A model generated the notes under the pieces. That model ran no database searches. It saw only the letters and a program-made list of their open reading frames with translations, and was not told the DNA's origin. A stretch of DNA of 64,000 bases, taken from contig NZ_CANOOQ010000001.1 of the NCBI RefSeq assembly GCF_947568225.1, positions 806,001 to 870,000 of the forward strand, read 5' to 3'. Below are positions 43,942-52,395 of this stretch, piece by piece. Each line of letters opens with the position of its first letter. Positions within the stretch are counted from its first letter, which is position 1. Made by a program: the position numbers and the translations under genes. This stretch comes from Faecalispora anaeroviscerum (lineage in GTDB: Bacteria > Bacillota > Clostridia > Oscillospirales > Acutalibacteraceae).

Positions 43942-44711
43942 TATGATTCCTCCTTATGATCGGCCAGCAGGTCGCTCATATTATATAGACCCGCAGGCTT
44001 ACCAATTAAGAACAGAGCGGCATTGATAGAGCCTGTCGCAAAAATCTCTTTGGACTGCGCCGAATGGGTGATGCTTAAAATCTCGTCGGGGCCGGCGAAC
44101 AAAACCTCATGTTCCCCAACAATGGTGCCTCCTCGAACAGAATGCAGACCGATTTCTGTTTTGCTTCTCTTCTTGCGCTGAGAATGCCGGTCATATTCGT
44201 AATGAGGTTCGCCTTCTACTACGGAAGAAATTGCGTCGGCAATCATCAGTGCGGTGCCGCTGGGAGCATCTACCTTTTGGTTATGATGCTTTTCGATGAT
44301 TTCCACATCAAACTGGCCCCACAGTACGGACGCGGCCTTTTTCGCAAGCTCGATCAGCAGGTTGACCCCAAGGGACATATTGCCGGAATAAAAGATCGGG
44401 ATGCTTTCAGCGGCTTTTTTGATCTGAGCCACCTGATCCTTCGAATAGCCCGTGGTGCAGATGACCATCGGCATTTTGCGGGAAATCCCCAGCTCCAGCA
44501 GGGAAGAGAGAAGAGCGGGATTGGAAAAATCAATCAAAACATCCGCCTCGCAGCTGATCTCGGCTGGAGTAGAAAATACAGGAAATTCCTTCTCCACGCC
44601 GATAAAAGCGTCAATTCCCGCAACCGTAATGCAGTCGGGGCGGGTCTTCAGCCCGGCGGCAATCTGATTGCCCATTTTTCCGTTGCACCCGCTTATGATA
44701 AATCTAGTCAT
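43941..44711 (-). CDS. dapB: 4-hydroxy-tetrahydrodipicolinate reductase
   Basis: This 256-residue protein has the nucleotide-binding SGCNGKMGNQIA, DFSNPALL and the signature EKHHNQKVDAPSGTA with the catalytic His and Lys. It makes tetrahydrodipicolinate for lysine, peptidoglycan and spore dipicolinic acid. It follows dapA in the operon, separated by a GC-rich hairpin. Confidence 0.96.
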   Translation of the reverse strand: MTRFIISGCNGKMGNQIAAGLKTRPDCITVAGIDAFIGVEKEFPVFSTPAEISCEADVLIDFSNPALLSSLLELGISRKMPMVICTTGYSKDQVAQIKKAAESIPIFYSGNMSLGVNLLIELAKKAASVLWGQFDVEIIEKHHNQKVDAPSGTALMIADAISSVVEGEPHYEYDRHSQRKKRSKTEIGLHSVRGGTIVGEHEVLFAGPDEILSITHSAQSKEIFATGSINAALFLIGKPAGLYNMSDLLADHKEES

Positions 44712-44740
44712 TTTATCATTCCATCCTTAATTTGCTTGTC

Positions 44741-44773
44741 ATTTCTCCCCCGCCGTAGACGGGGGAGAAATGC
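44741..44773 (-). repeat. GC-rich hairpin between dapA and dapB
   Basis: CATTTCTCCCCCG pairs with CGGGGGAGAAATG over CCGTAGA, a perfect 13-bp stem. Its core closely matches the hairpin at 15006-15036. Inside an operon it may stabilise or segment the mRNA rather than terminate it, or be a dispersed repeat. Confidence 0.65.
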
Positions 44774-44795
44774 TGATTTTCACTTTTGAAAAGAA

Positions 44796-45683
44796 TCAGA
44801 TCAGACCATGCTTTTTCATAGCGGAAACCATCTTTTCGCGGTTTGCATCATTCATGGCCACGAGGGGAAGTCGGCATTCTCCGCTTTCAAATCCGATCAG
44901 ACTCACCGCTTCCTTCACAGGAATGGGGTTCACATCCACAAACAAAGCATTCATCAGGTCAAGATATTCCAGAGAAAGCGCGCGGCTCTTCGCAAGGTCG
45001 CCATCAAAAAAGCTTTGGCAAATATTGTGCATCAAAGCGGGGCAGATGTTCGCCATAACCGAGATGATTCCCTTGCCGCCCAAAGAGAGGATCGGCAGTG
45101 TCTGGTCATCGTTACCGGAGTAAATGTTCAGGTTATCACCGCACAGAGCAGCTGTTTGCGCAATAGAAGAAATATCTCCGTTTGCTTCCTTCGTTGCCAC
45201 AATGTTGGAGTGCTTCGAAAGCTCCAGATAGGTGGCAGGCTGAATACCGCAGCCGGTACGGGAGGGAACATTATACAGGATGATCGGCAAATCGGTCTGA
45301 TCCGCAATATGAGTGAAATGCTTAACGAGGCCTGCCTGAGAGGTTTTATTGTAATAAGGGGTCACGCTCAGCTGAGCGTCCGCTCCGTAGCGCTTGGCTT
45401 CCACGGCCAGCTCAACTGCGTAAGCAGTGTCGTTGCTGCCGGTGCCGGCGATGACGGGAACGCGGTGATTGACCTTCTTGATGGAGTATTCCAAAACACC
45501 GCAGTGTTCTTCATGAGATAATGTTGCGGATTCCCCTGTGGTTCCGCAGGCGATGATCGCATCGGTTCCGTTTTCAATCTGAAAATCGATCAGACGGCCC
45601 AGCATGTCATAATTGACAGAGCCATCTTGATTCATGGGAGTTACAATCGCAACGCCGGAGCCGAGAAAAGGTGCCTTTTTCAT
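44796..45683 (-). CDS. dapA: 4-hydroxy-tetrahydrodipicolinate synthase
   Basis: This 295-residue TIM-barrel aldolase has GTTGESATL, SVTPYYNKTSQAG with the conserved Tyr, and the Schiff-base Lys in VATKEANGD. It condenses aspartate semialdehyde with pyruvate. An AGGAGG RBS lies before ATG 45683. It sits 50 bases after asd. Confidence 0.97.
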   Translation of the reverse strand: MKKAPFLGSGVAIVTPMNQDGSVNYDMLGRLIDFQIENGTDAIIACGTTGESATLSHEEHCGVLEYSIKKVNHRVPVIAGTGSNDTAYAVELAVEAKRYGADAQLSVTPYYNKTSQAGLVKHFTHIADQTDLPIILYNVPSRTGCGIQPATYLELSKHSNIVATKEANGDISSIAQTAALCGDNLNIYSGNDDQTLPILSLGGKGIISVMANICPALMHNICQSFFDGDLAKSRALSLEYLDLMNALFVDVNPIPVKEAVSLIGFESGECRLPLVAMNDANREKMVSAMKKHGLI

Positions 45684-45733
45684 AGTAGCAACCTCCTATT
45701 ATACAAATAATTTAAAGTAAGATAGGGAAAAGC

Positions 45734-46813
45734 TTAGTCCATATATCCCTGAGCGCAGAGCAGCTCAGCAAGCAAAACAGCACCGCCGGCGGCACCGCGC
45801 AGAGTATTGTGCGAAAGGCAGACAAACTTGATGTCGTACTGAGAATCAGGGCGCAGACGGCCAACAGATACAGCCATGCCGCCCTCCAGATTCCTGTCAA
45901 GCTTGGTCTGCGGACGATCGTTTTCCTCAAAGTAGTGAATGAACTGCTTCGGGGCGCTGGGCAGCTGAAGCTGCTGCGGCACGCCGGCAAAGTTGTTCCA
46001 GCGGTTCAAAATCTCTTCGATTTCGGGCTTCTTCTCAAAGGAAGCAAACACAGCCGCGATATGACCGTCGCTTGCCGGAACGCGCAGGCACTGGGCAGTG
46101 ATCGAAGGGGAAGTGGCGTTGACAATCTTGTCGCCCTCAATGTGGCCCCAAATCTTCATCGGCTCCTGCTCGGATTTCTCTTCCTCGCCGCCAATGTAGG
46201 GGATCACATTGTCGATCATCTCAGGCCAGGTTTCAAAATTCTTACCCGCTCCGGAAATTGCCTGATAAGTGCAGGCCAAAACCTTTGTAATGCCAAAATC
46301 CATCAGGGGATGCAGAGCCGGCACATAGCTTTGCAGGGAGCAGTTAGACTTTACCGCAATAAAGCCGCGCTTTGTTCCAAGGCGCTTTCTCTGCGCCGCA
46401 ATAATCTCAGTATGCTCGGGGTTCAGCTCCGGAACCACCATGGGAACATCGGGTGTGCCGCGATGCGCGCTGTTGTTCGAAACAACCGGGCATTCCGCCT
46501 TGGCATAGGCTTCTTCCAGTGCTTTGATTTCTTCCTTCTTCATGTCGACGGCGCAGAATACAAAATCCACCATGGAAGCGATTTTCTCTACGTCTGTATC
46601 GGCATTGAGCACGATCATATCAGCCATCTTCTCAGGCATGGAAGAAGGCATCAGCCAGCGTTTGCCTACCGCCTCGCGGTATGTTTTCCCCGCGGAACGG
46701 GCACTTGCGGCCAGCGCGGTCACCTGGAACCACGGATGGTTTTCCAATAATGTGGCAAAACGCTGTCCCACCATTCCTGTTGCTCCAATAATGCCGACTT
46801 TATACTGTTTCAT
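45734..46813 (-). CDS. asd: Aspartate-semialdehyde dehydrogenase
   Basis: This 359-residue protein has the NADP-binding GIIGATGMVGQRF and the catalytic cysteine in SNCSLQSY. The longer SNC-S-L-Q form places it in the archaeal/fungal-like branch found in many Clostridia. It reduces aspartyl phosphate for lysine, threonine, methionine and dipicolinate. First gene of the lysine-riboswitch operon. Confidence 0.95.
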   Translation of the reverse strand: MKQYKVGIIGATGMVGQRFATLLENHPWFQVTALAASARSAGKTYREAVGKRWLMPSSMPEKMADMIVLNADTDVEKIASMVDFVFCAVDMKKEEIKALEEAYAKAECPVVSNNSAHRGTPDVPMVVPELNPEHTEIIAAQRKRLGTKRGFIAVKSNCSLQSYVPALHPLMDFGITKVLACTYQAISGAGKNFETWPEMIDNVIPYIGGEEEKSEQEPMKIWGHIEGDKIVNATSPSITAQCLRVPASDGHIAAVFASFEKKPEIEEILNRWNNFAGVPQQLQLPSAPKQFIHYFEENDRPQTKLDRNLEGGMAVSVGRLRPDSQYDIKFVCLSHNTLRGAAGGAVLLAELLCAQGYMD

Positions 46814-46844
46814 GGGATGTTCCTCCTAATGTAAGAAAATGGAA

Positions 46845-46880
46845 TAAAAAATAAAAAAAACCGGTTGAAAACCGGTCATC
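46845..46880 (-). terminator. Expression-platform terminator of the lysine riboswitch
   Basis: On the minus strand ACCGGTT pairs with AACCGGT across TTC, followed by a long T-run. It lies between the aptamer and the asd RBS, as expected for transcription termination in high lysine. Confidence 0.85.
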
Positions 46881-46929
46881 AATCAAATATAATAAAAAGC
46901 ATTCCAGATGCAGAAATTTCTGCTTGTAA

Positions 46930-47100
46930 TCTGTGATAGCTCTCCACCATACTTTCATGATGACAGTCATACTGCTGTTCGCAGCCATAACCAGGCGAAT
47001 ACCTGCCGGGGCATTCCCTTCGGCGACTTTCCCTTTCGCAGGCTCTCGTCGGTTTTGGCAACCTACATCCCGCTACTTTTGAAAGACGCACCTCTATCTT
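46930..47100 (-). promoter_or_regulatory. Lysine riboswitch (L box)
   Basis: Reading the minus strand, the aptamer begins AGATAGAGGTGCG and contains AAAAGTAGCGGGATGTAGG, GCCGAAGGGAA, GGTTATGGCTGCG and ACTGTCATC. It closes with GGAGAGCTATC, whose CTATC pairs with the opening GATAG as stem P1. These are hallmark L-box segments. It precedes asd-dapA-dapB-ACT, the lysine pathway, with a terminator between. Confidence 0.95.
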
Positions 47101-47120
47101 CTTAATTTTTATCTTGCTTT

Positions 47121-47150
47121 ATCATAGCACGGGTTGCTATCGGTTGTCAA
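47121..47150 (-). promoter_or_regulatory. Promoter of the lysine operon
   Basis: On the minus strand TTGACA (47145-47150) and TATGAT (47121-47126) are 18 bases apart, directly upstream of the L box. It interleaves with the divergent queA promoter. Confidence 0.75.
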
Positions 47151-47162
47151 TTTATTTATAAT
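47134..47162 (+). promoter_or_regulatory. Promoter of queA-tgt
   Basis: TTGCTA (47134-47139) and TATAAT (47157-47162) are 17 bases apart, 42 bases before the queA start. The -35 box lies between the two boxes of the divergent lysine promoter. Confidence 0.7.
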
Positions 47163-47203
47163 AGAATCAGAAAAATAATCTGAAGTAATCTAGGAGATAC
47201 AGA

Positions 47204-48241
47204 ATGGAAAGCACTTTAAACACGAAAGACTTTGATTACGACCTGCCGGAAGAGCTCATTGCGCAGACTCCCATAGAGCCGCGAGACGCTTCCCGGCTTT
47301 TCGTTTTAGACAAAAACAGCGGAGAAATCCAGCACCGGCATTTTTACGACATTATCGATTTTCTGAACCCGGGCGATTGCCTGATTCTGAACGACTCCCG
47401 CGTTCTTCCCGCCAGAATATATGGAATTAAAGAGGGAACGGGAGCGAGGGTGGAATTCTTGCTGCTGGCCGCCCAAGGGGAAGATGTGTGGGAGGTGCTG
47501 GCCGGTCCCGGAAAACGGGCCAAGCCCGGAAGCCGTTTTACCTTTGGTGACGGACTCATGACCGCCGAGGTACTGGAAATTATAGAGGGTGGAAACCGCC
47601 TGGTCAAATTTTCTTACCAGGGGAATTTTTATGCCGTTCTCGATCAGATTGGCCAGATGCCGCTGCCGCCTTACATTAAAAAGAAGCTTGAGGATCAGGA
47701 ACGCTACCAGACCGTTTATTCCCGTGAGGTCGGCTCCGCTGCCGCTCCCACAGCGGGGCTTCACTTTACCAAGGAGCTTTTGGAGAAAATTCGAGAAAAG
47801 GGAATCAAAATTGGGTATGTGACACTGCATGTCGGGCTTGGCACCTTTCGGCCCGTCAGCGCGGACAAAATCACGGATCACAAAATGCACTCCGAGCATT
47901 ACTGGCTGCCGCAGGAGACCGCCGACTTGATCAATGAGACGAAGAAAACCGGCGGCAGAGTCATTTCCGTTGGAACCACCAGCTGCCGAACACTGGAATC
48001 CGTTGCGAAAAAAGAGGGCTGCATCAAAGAAAGCGGCGGCTTTACAGATATTTTTATCTACCCCGGATTTCAATTTGAGGTGCTGGATGGCCTGATTACG
48101 AATTTCCACCTGCCTGAAAGCACCTTGATCATGCTGGTTTCCGCGTTGGCCGGTCGGGAGCATGTTTTGAACGCCTACCGGATTGCCGTGCAGGAAAAAT
48201 ACCGCTTTTTCAGCTTTGGCGACGCGATGCTGATTCAGTAA
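47204..48241 (+). CDS. queA: S-adenosylmethionine:tRNA ribosyltransferase-isomerase
   Basis: This 345-residue protein transfers ribose from SAM to preQ1 in tRNA, making epoxyqueuosine. Motifs are FDYDLPEELIAQTP at the N terminus, DCLILNDSRVLPAR, PTAGLHFT, HVGLGTFRPV and TNFHLPEST near the end. CTAGGAGAT is the RBS. The partner tgt follows 59 bases later. Confidence 0.97.
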   Translation: MESTLNTKDFDYDLPEELIAQTPIEPRDASRLFVLDKNSGEIQHRHFYDIIDFLNPGDCLILNDSRVLPARIYGIKEGTGARVEFLLLAAQGEDVWEVLAGPGKRAKPGSRFTFGDGLMTAEVLEIIEGGNRLVKFSYQGNFYAVLDQIGQMPLPPYIKKKLEDQERYQTVYSREVGSAAAPTAGLHFTKELLEKIREKGIKIGYVTLHVGLGTFRPVSADKITDHKMHSEHYWLPQETADLINETKKTGGRVISVGTTSCRTLESVAKKEGCIKESGGFTDIFIYPGFQFEVLDGLITNFHLPESTLIMLVSALAGREHVLNAYRIAVQEKYRFFSFGDAMLIQ

Positions 48242-48300
48242 AAGATAGCGCTGCGCGGTGCAGAGCCGCAGATTAAGCAAAGAAAAGGAATAAAGACACT

Positions 48301-49431
48301 ATGCTGAAAATACAAACCACACAGGGGCGAGCCCGGCGCGGCTCATTTGAAACCGTGCATGGTACGGTTCAGACCCCCGCCTTTATGAATGTTGCAACCG
48401 CCGGGGCAATTAAGGGCGCTGTTTCCGCTTTGGATCTAAAAGAGTTGAAATGTCAGGTGCAGCTTTGCAACACGTATCACCTGCATTTGCGCCCGGGGGA
48501 CGAGGCCGTTCACAAGCTGGGCGGGCTGCACCACTTTACCCGCTGGGATGGCCCGATTTTGACAGACAGCGGCGGCTTCCAGGTGTTTTCTCTGGCGAAG
48601 CTGCGCAACATTCGGGAAGAAGGCGTCACCTTTTCCTCCCATATCGATGGACACAAGATTTTTATGGGGCCGGAGGAAAGCATGCGGATTCAGTCGCATC
48701 TGGCCTCTACCATTGCAATGGCTTTTGATGAATGCGTAGAGAATCCTGCTGAATACGACTACGCCAAGCAGTCCTGCGCGCGTACCACCCGCTGGCTGCA
48801 CCGCTGCAAAGACGAAATGGATCACCTGAACACCCTGCCGGATACCATTAATCCGCACCAGATGCTGTGGGGAATCAATCAGGGCAGCACATATGAAGAC
48901 CTGCGTATTGAGCATATGAAGCAGATCCGCGAGCTGGATTTGCCGGGCTACGCCATTGGCGGTCTGGCGGTAGGCGAAAGCGCCGATGAGATGTACCGGA
49001 TAATTGAAGCCGTTGAGCCGGAAATGCCCACGGACAAGCCCCGCTACCTGATGGGAGTTGGCACTCCGGACAACATTCTGGAATCCGTTCGCAGAGGGGT
49101 CGATTTCTTTGACTGCGTCATGCCTACCCGCAACGCGCGCCACGGCCACCTGTTCACCTGGCAGGGAAGACGGAATCTGCTCAATGCCAAATATGCATTG
49201 GACGATACCCCGCTGGATTCGGAGTGTGACTGCCCGGTATGCCGCAGCTTTAGCCGAGCCTACCTGCACCATCTGTTCAAGGCCGGTGAAATGCTTGCCA
49301 TGCGACTTGCGGTAATGCACAACGTCTATTTTTACAATACGCTGATGGAGAAAATTCGCTACTCTTTAGAACAGGGAAGCTTCGACACATTTTATCTTGA
49401 AAACGTTGAAAAACTTGGACAAAGAATCTAA
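48301..49431 (+). CDS. tgt: tRNA-guanine transglycosylase
   Basis: This 376-residue TIM-barrel enzyme exchanges guanine 34 for preQ1. It has DSGGFQVFS with a catalytic Asp, DECVENPAEYD, GGLAVGES, DCVMPTRNARHG and zinc ligands CDCPVC with a downstream His. It is in the queA operon. Confidence 0.97.
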   Translation: MLKIQTTQGRARRGSFETVHGTVQTPAFMNVATAGAIKGAVSALDLKELKCQVQLCNTYHLHLRPGDEAVHKLGGLHHFTRWDGPILTDSGGFQVFSLAKLRNIREEGVTFSSHIDGHKIFMGPEESMRIQSHLASTIAMAFDECVENPAEYDYAKQSCARTTRWLHRCKDEMDHLNTLPDTINPHQMLWGINQGSTYEDLRIEHMKQIRELDLPGYAIGGLAVGESADEMYRIIEAVEPEMPTDKPRYLMGVGTPDNILESVRRGVDFFDCVMPTRNARHGHLFTWQGRRNLLNAKYALDDTPLDSECDCPVCRSFSRAYLHHLFKAGEMLAMRLAVMHNVYFYNTLMEKIRYSLEQGSFDTFYLENVEKLGQRI

Positions 49432-49437
49432 TTCCGC

Positions 49438-49466
49438 TTGCATGATTTCTTTTTTATTGATATAAT
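49438..49466 (+). promoter_or_regulatory. Promoter of yajC
   Basis: TTGCAT (49438-49443) and TATAAT (49461-49466) have a 17-base spacer, a few bases after the tgt stop. Confidence 0.7.
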
Positions 49467-49498
49467 CAGAATTACTAATATGGAGGTGCTGTTTTCTT

Positions 49499-49831
49499 AT
49501 GAATCATTTATTACCTTTAGCGGCAACCGCAGCTGCGTCTTCCGGCAATTCTATGTGGAGCGTTATAGTCATTTACGCGCTGTTATTCGGCGCGCTGTAT
49601 TTCTTTATGATCCGCCCGCAGCAGAAGAAGAAAAAGGCAGAGGAAGCTCTGCGCAAGAACGTTCAAATCGGCGATGAAATTACGACGATCGGCGGCATTG
49701 TCGGCCGCATTGTAGCCATCAAGGATGAGAGCGAAAGTTTTGTGCTGGAAACTGGAATCGACCGCACCAAAATCATTGTGAAGCGCTGGGCGCTGGGCAA
49801 GATCAATACCGTTCATGAGGATGACAAATAA
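49499..49831 (+). CDS. yajC: Preprotein translocase subunit YajC
   Basis: This 110-residue protein has an N-terminal membrane helix (about 18-40) ending FFMIRPQQKKKK, the YajC signature, and a small cytosolic domain (GDEITTIGGIVGRI). It associates with the SecDF complex. ATATGGAGGTGCTG before ATG 49499 is a good RBS. tgt-yajC is a common pairing. Confidence 0.95.
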   Translation: MNHLLPLAATAAASSGNSMWSVIVIYALLFGALYFFMIRPQQKKKKAEEALRKNVQIGDEITTIGGIVGRIVAIKDESESFVLETGIDRTKIIVKRWALGKINTVHEDDK

Positions 49832-49924
49832 ACAATCCTTCTCTTGCTAAAGAAAAACTAGTATATTTTACCCCTTCTGCGAATATCTATGAAATGTAGA
49901 GAACATGCAGGAGGGGTATTTTAT

Positions 49925-50353
49925 ATGAAAAGGCCAAAAAGAGTTAAATCAAACAGAGAACGTATGCAAAATCCGGTTTGGAAAATACTTCGTCCAATTG
50001 TGTTCGGCACTCTGGCCGGAGCAGTGGTATGCACTGTTCTGCTTCTGGTGCTTTCTCTGATCCTGGTTGCCGCAAAGCAAATACCCCAAAGCCTGCTGCA
50101 GCCGATTACCGTGCTGATTGCTGCCTTGGGTGCGTTTTGTGCCGGATATATTGCGGCGCGCATGTCTGGTGAACGCGGGATGCTGTACGGCTCCGGTGCC
50201 GCATTTTTACTGTTTGGGCTTCTGTTCTTGGTAGGACTCACTGTTACGGGAGAAAGCGTTTCGGCCTTCATGCTCACAAAGGGCCTTATTATGCTTTTGA
50301 CCGGTGCCATCGCCGGAATTTTGTCGGTAAACAAAAAATCCAGGCGAAAATAG
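49925..50353 (+). CDS. TIGR04086-type small membrane protein
   Basis: This 142-residue protein has a basic N terminus (KRPKRVKSNRERM) and four predicted helices (about 25-50, 58-78, 85-105, 112-135) and ends in lysines. The pattern, with GYIAARMSGERGMLYG in the middle, matches clostridial TIGR04086-family proteins found beside yajC and scfAB. The function is unknown. ATG 49925 follows GGAGGGG, so the longer frame from 49889 is unlikely. Confidence 0.7.
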   Translation: MKRPKRVKSNRERMQNPVWKILRPIVFGTLAGAVVCTVLLLVLSLILVAAKQIPQSLLQPITVLIAALGAFCAGYIAARMSGERGMLYGSGAAFLLFGLLFLVGLTVTGESVSAFMLTKGLIMLLTGAIAGILSVNKKSRRK

Positions 50354-50355
50354 GC

Positions 50356-50384
50356 TTTTCAAGTTTCCATTCTTGTGCTATAAT
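50356..50384 (+). promoter_or_regulatory. Promoter of scfA
   Basis: TTTTCA (50356-50361) and TATAAT (50379-50384) are 17 bases apart, 36 bases before the scfA start. Confidence 0.55.
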
Positions 50385-50420
50385 ATTGGCAATTAAAACT
50401 TGTGAAATGGGGATTTTGAA

Positions 50421-50570
50421 ATGAAACAGATCAAAACTTTGAATAAAGCCAACCTGAAAGAGAGCGCTGTGAAGGGCGGCTGCGGCGAGTGCCAGGCTTC
50501 CTGTCAGTCCGCCTGCAAAACCTCTTGCACCGTAGCAAACCAGAAATGTGAGAACGCGCAGAGAGCGTAA
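50421..50570 (+). CDS. scfA: Six-cysteine peptide SCIFF (precursor of a thioether-bridged peptide)
   Basis: This 49-residue peptide begins MKQIKTLNKA and contains ESAVKGGCGECQASCQSAC and later KTSCTVANQKC. It has six cysteines in the SCIFF spacing (21, 24, 28, 32, 36, 43). The family is nearly universal in Clostridia and is modified to a sactipeptide/ranthipeptide by the adjacent radical-SAM enzyme. Its role in the cell is still uncertain; quorum or metabolic signalling has been proposed. The start follows TGGGGATTTTGAA. Confidence 0.95.
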   Translation: MKQIKTLNKANLKESAVKGGCGECQASCQSACKTSCTVANQKCENAQRA

Positions 50571-50606
50571 TTTCTGACAGATACTGCGGTCAGATAAGAA
50601 CAAATG

Positions 50607-50640
50607 ATTGAAGGGACAGAATTCTGTCCCTTCAATTTTG
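50607..50640 (+). terminator. Perfect palindrome/attenuator between scfA and scfB
   Basis: A perfect 30-base inverted repeat (50607-50636, ATTGAAGGGACAGAA and its complement) is followed by TTTTG. It should act as a partial terminator, giving more scfA peptide than maturase. Confidence 0.75.
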
Positions 50641-50660
50641 TGCGGATGGAGAAAGATAGA

Positions 50661-52025
50661 ATGATACACAAATATTACCTGAACGGTTATTACATTGTCC
50701 TGGATACCCACAGCGGAGCAGTTCATGTATTTGACGAACTGCCCTACCTGATACTGGATTATCTGGCGGACAGCGTTCCGGAACAACAGCCGGAGGAAAT
50801 CAAGCAGTCTCTGGCAGAGCGGTTCTCGGAATCTGAAATAGACGAGGCGTATGAGGAGTTGCTGGAGCTATACCGTTCCGGCCTGCTGTATTCGAAAGAC
50901 GAGTACGAGCAGTTCTGTGGAATGCTGCGGGATGCCCCGGTCAAATCCATGTGCCTGAATGTAGCGCACGACTGTAATCTGCGCTGCGAATACTGCTTTG
51001 CCGCCAAGGGCGACTTTGGCCGCGGCCGGATGCTAATGCCCTTTGAGGTTGGCAAGCGAGCCATTGATTTTTTGATTGAACAGTCTGAGGGGCGCCACAA
51101 CCTGGAACTCGATTTCTTTGGCGGCGAGCCGCTGATGAATTTTGAGGTCGTGAAGAAGGTGGTGGATTACGCCCGCAGCATCGAAAAGCAACACAACAAA
51201 AACTTTCGCTTTACGATCACAACGAACGGTCTTCTGCTGACAGATGACAAAATCGAATATATCAACCGCGAGATGTCCAACGTGGTTCTTTCCCTGGATG
51301 GGCGCAAAGAGATCAACGATCTGCTTCGTGTCCGCACAGACGGTCGCGGCAGCTACGACCGGATCGTTCCGAATTACCAAAAGCTGGTTTCCACCCGCGG
51401 CGATAAGGACTATTATGTGCGCGGTACATTCACAACCCATAACCTCGACTTTACCAAGGATGTTCTGCACATGGCGGAGCTGGGGTTTGATCAGCTTTCC
51501 ATCGAGCCGGTGGTGTCGGACGAAAAGCTCGAGTACTCCCTGAAAGAAAAGGATCTGCCACGCGTGTTCGAGGAATACGATCATCTGGCGAAGCTCCTCA
51601 TTCAGCGCAGGAAAGAGGGGAAGGGCTTTAATTTCTTCCACTTTATGCTTGATTTGGACCAAGGGCCCTGTGCAATCAAACGATTGCGCGGCTGCGGTTG
51701 CGGAAACGAATATGTTGCGGTCACTCCGGAGGGCGATATTTTCCCGTGCCACCAATTCGTTGGCGACGACGAGTGGAAGATGGGGAACATTATGCAGGGT
51801 ACCTTCGACCGCTCGATGAAAGAAAAATTTGCACAATATAATATTTACAGTAAGCAGGATTGCCAGAACTGTTGGGCCAAATTCTACTGCAGCGGTGGAT
51901 GTAATGCCAACAGCTGGCAGTATGAGGGAGATATTCTAAAGCCCCACACCATTTCATGCGAGCTGGAGAAAAAGCGTTTGGAATGTGCCATTATGATGAA
52001 AGCTGCTCTGGCGGATACGGAGTAA
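50661..52025 (+). CDS. scfB: Radical-SAM thioether maturase for SCIFF
   Basis: This 454-residue protein has an N-terminal RiPP recognition-like region (about 1-90), the radical-SAM motif CNLRCEYC and a C-terminal SPASM/twitch domain. The SPASM domain has cysteines in CGCGNEYVA, DIFPCHQF, CQNCWAKFYCSGGC and a final SCELEKKR. It installs thioether bridges from cysteines of scfA. I chose ATG 50661 (MIHKYYLNG), which follows GGAGAAAG; ATG 50646 has no RBS. Confidence 0.95.
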   Translation: MIHKYYLNGYYIVLDTHSGAVHVFDELPYLILDYLADSVPEQQPEEIKQSLAERFSESEIDEAYEELLELYRSGLLYSKDEYEQFCGMLRDAPVKSMCLNVAHDCNLRCEYCFAAKGDFGRGRMLMPFEVGKRAIDFLIEQSEGRHNLELDFFGGEPLMNFEVVKKVVDYARSIEKQHNKNFRFTITTNGLLLTDDKIEYINREMSNVVLSLDGRKEINDLLRVRTDGRGSYDRIVPNYQKLVSTRGDKDYYVRGTFTTHNLDFTKDVLHMAELGFDQLSIEPVVSDEKLEYSLKEKDLPRVFEEYDHLAKLLIQRRKEGKGFNFFHFMLDLDQGPCAIKRLRGCGCGNEYVAVTPEGDIFPCHQFVGDDEWKMGNIMQGTFDRSMKEKFAQYNIYSKQDCQNCWAKFYCSGGCNANSWQYEGDILKPHTISCELEKKRLECAIMMKAALADTE

Positions 52026-52102
52026 ATCCCATCCGTAAACACTTCTTTTTCAGTGGTATCTTTTTGTGTGAACTTTCCCGGAAAACGTGATAGAAACGCT
52101 CA

Positions 52103-52150
52103 TTATGCACACGCTTGCTGGCAATATTCAGGCGTGTGCATAATTATGCA
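52103..52150. repeat. Inverted repeat and palindrome upstream of proC
   Basis: Two structures share bases here. A 12-bp perfect stem pairs TTATGCACACGC (52103-52114) with GCGTGTGCATAA (52132-52143). A 14-base palindrome TGCATAATTATGCA covers 52137-52150, just upstream of the proC -35 box. The palindrome resembles ARG boxes (AATAATTATT cores), so ArgR binding is possible. The stem might serve as the scfB terminator, but no T-run follows. Confidence 0.5.
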
Positions 52151-52170
52151 TTTGTGCATCTTCTCTTAAG

Positions 52171-52199
52171 TTGACATAATATTTAGAGGGTTACATAAT
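52171..52199 (+). promoter_or_regulatory. Promoter of proC
   Basis: TTGACA (52171-52176) and CATAAT (52194-52199) are 17 bases apart. A 196-base leader follows before the proC ATG; I see no known riboswitch in it. Confidence 0.6.
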
Positions 52200-52395
52200 T
52201 CAGATGCATGTTTTTCTGCATACTGTATAAATTTTACATTTACTCCTGTTTTTCCTTGCTTTGAGGCGGGAAAAGTATTATAGTATATTATATTTCATAA
52301 CCGCAAAAGTGGGGATCAAAGGCCAAAACTGGCCCGATCTGTCAAAAAAATGGTGTTTAAGTTTTGATTTTAATGTGCAAAGGAATGAGAATGTA

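Noticed and set aside
46908..47105. 65-codon plus-strand frame between asd and queA
   Set aside because: It is antisense to the lysine riboswitch.
52103..52215. Repeated TGCAT words considered as iterons or a CRISPR-like array
   Set aside because: Too few, irregularly spaced and without uniform repeats or spacers; no cas or replication gene is near.
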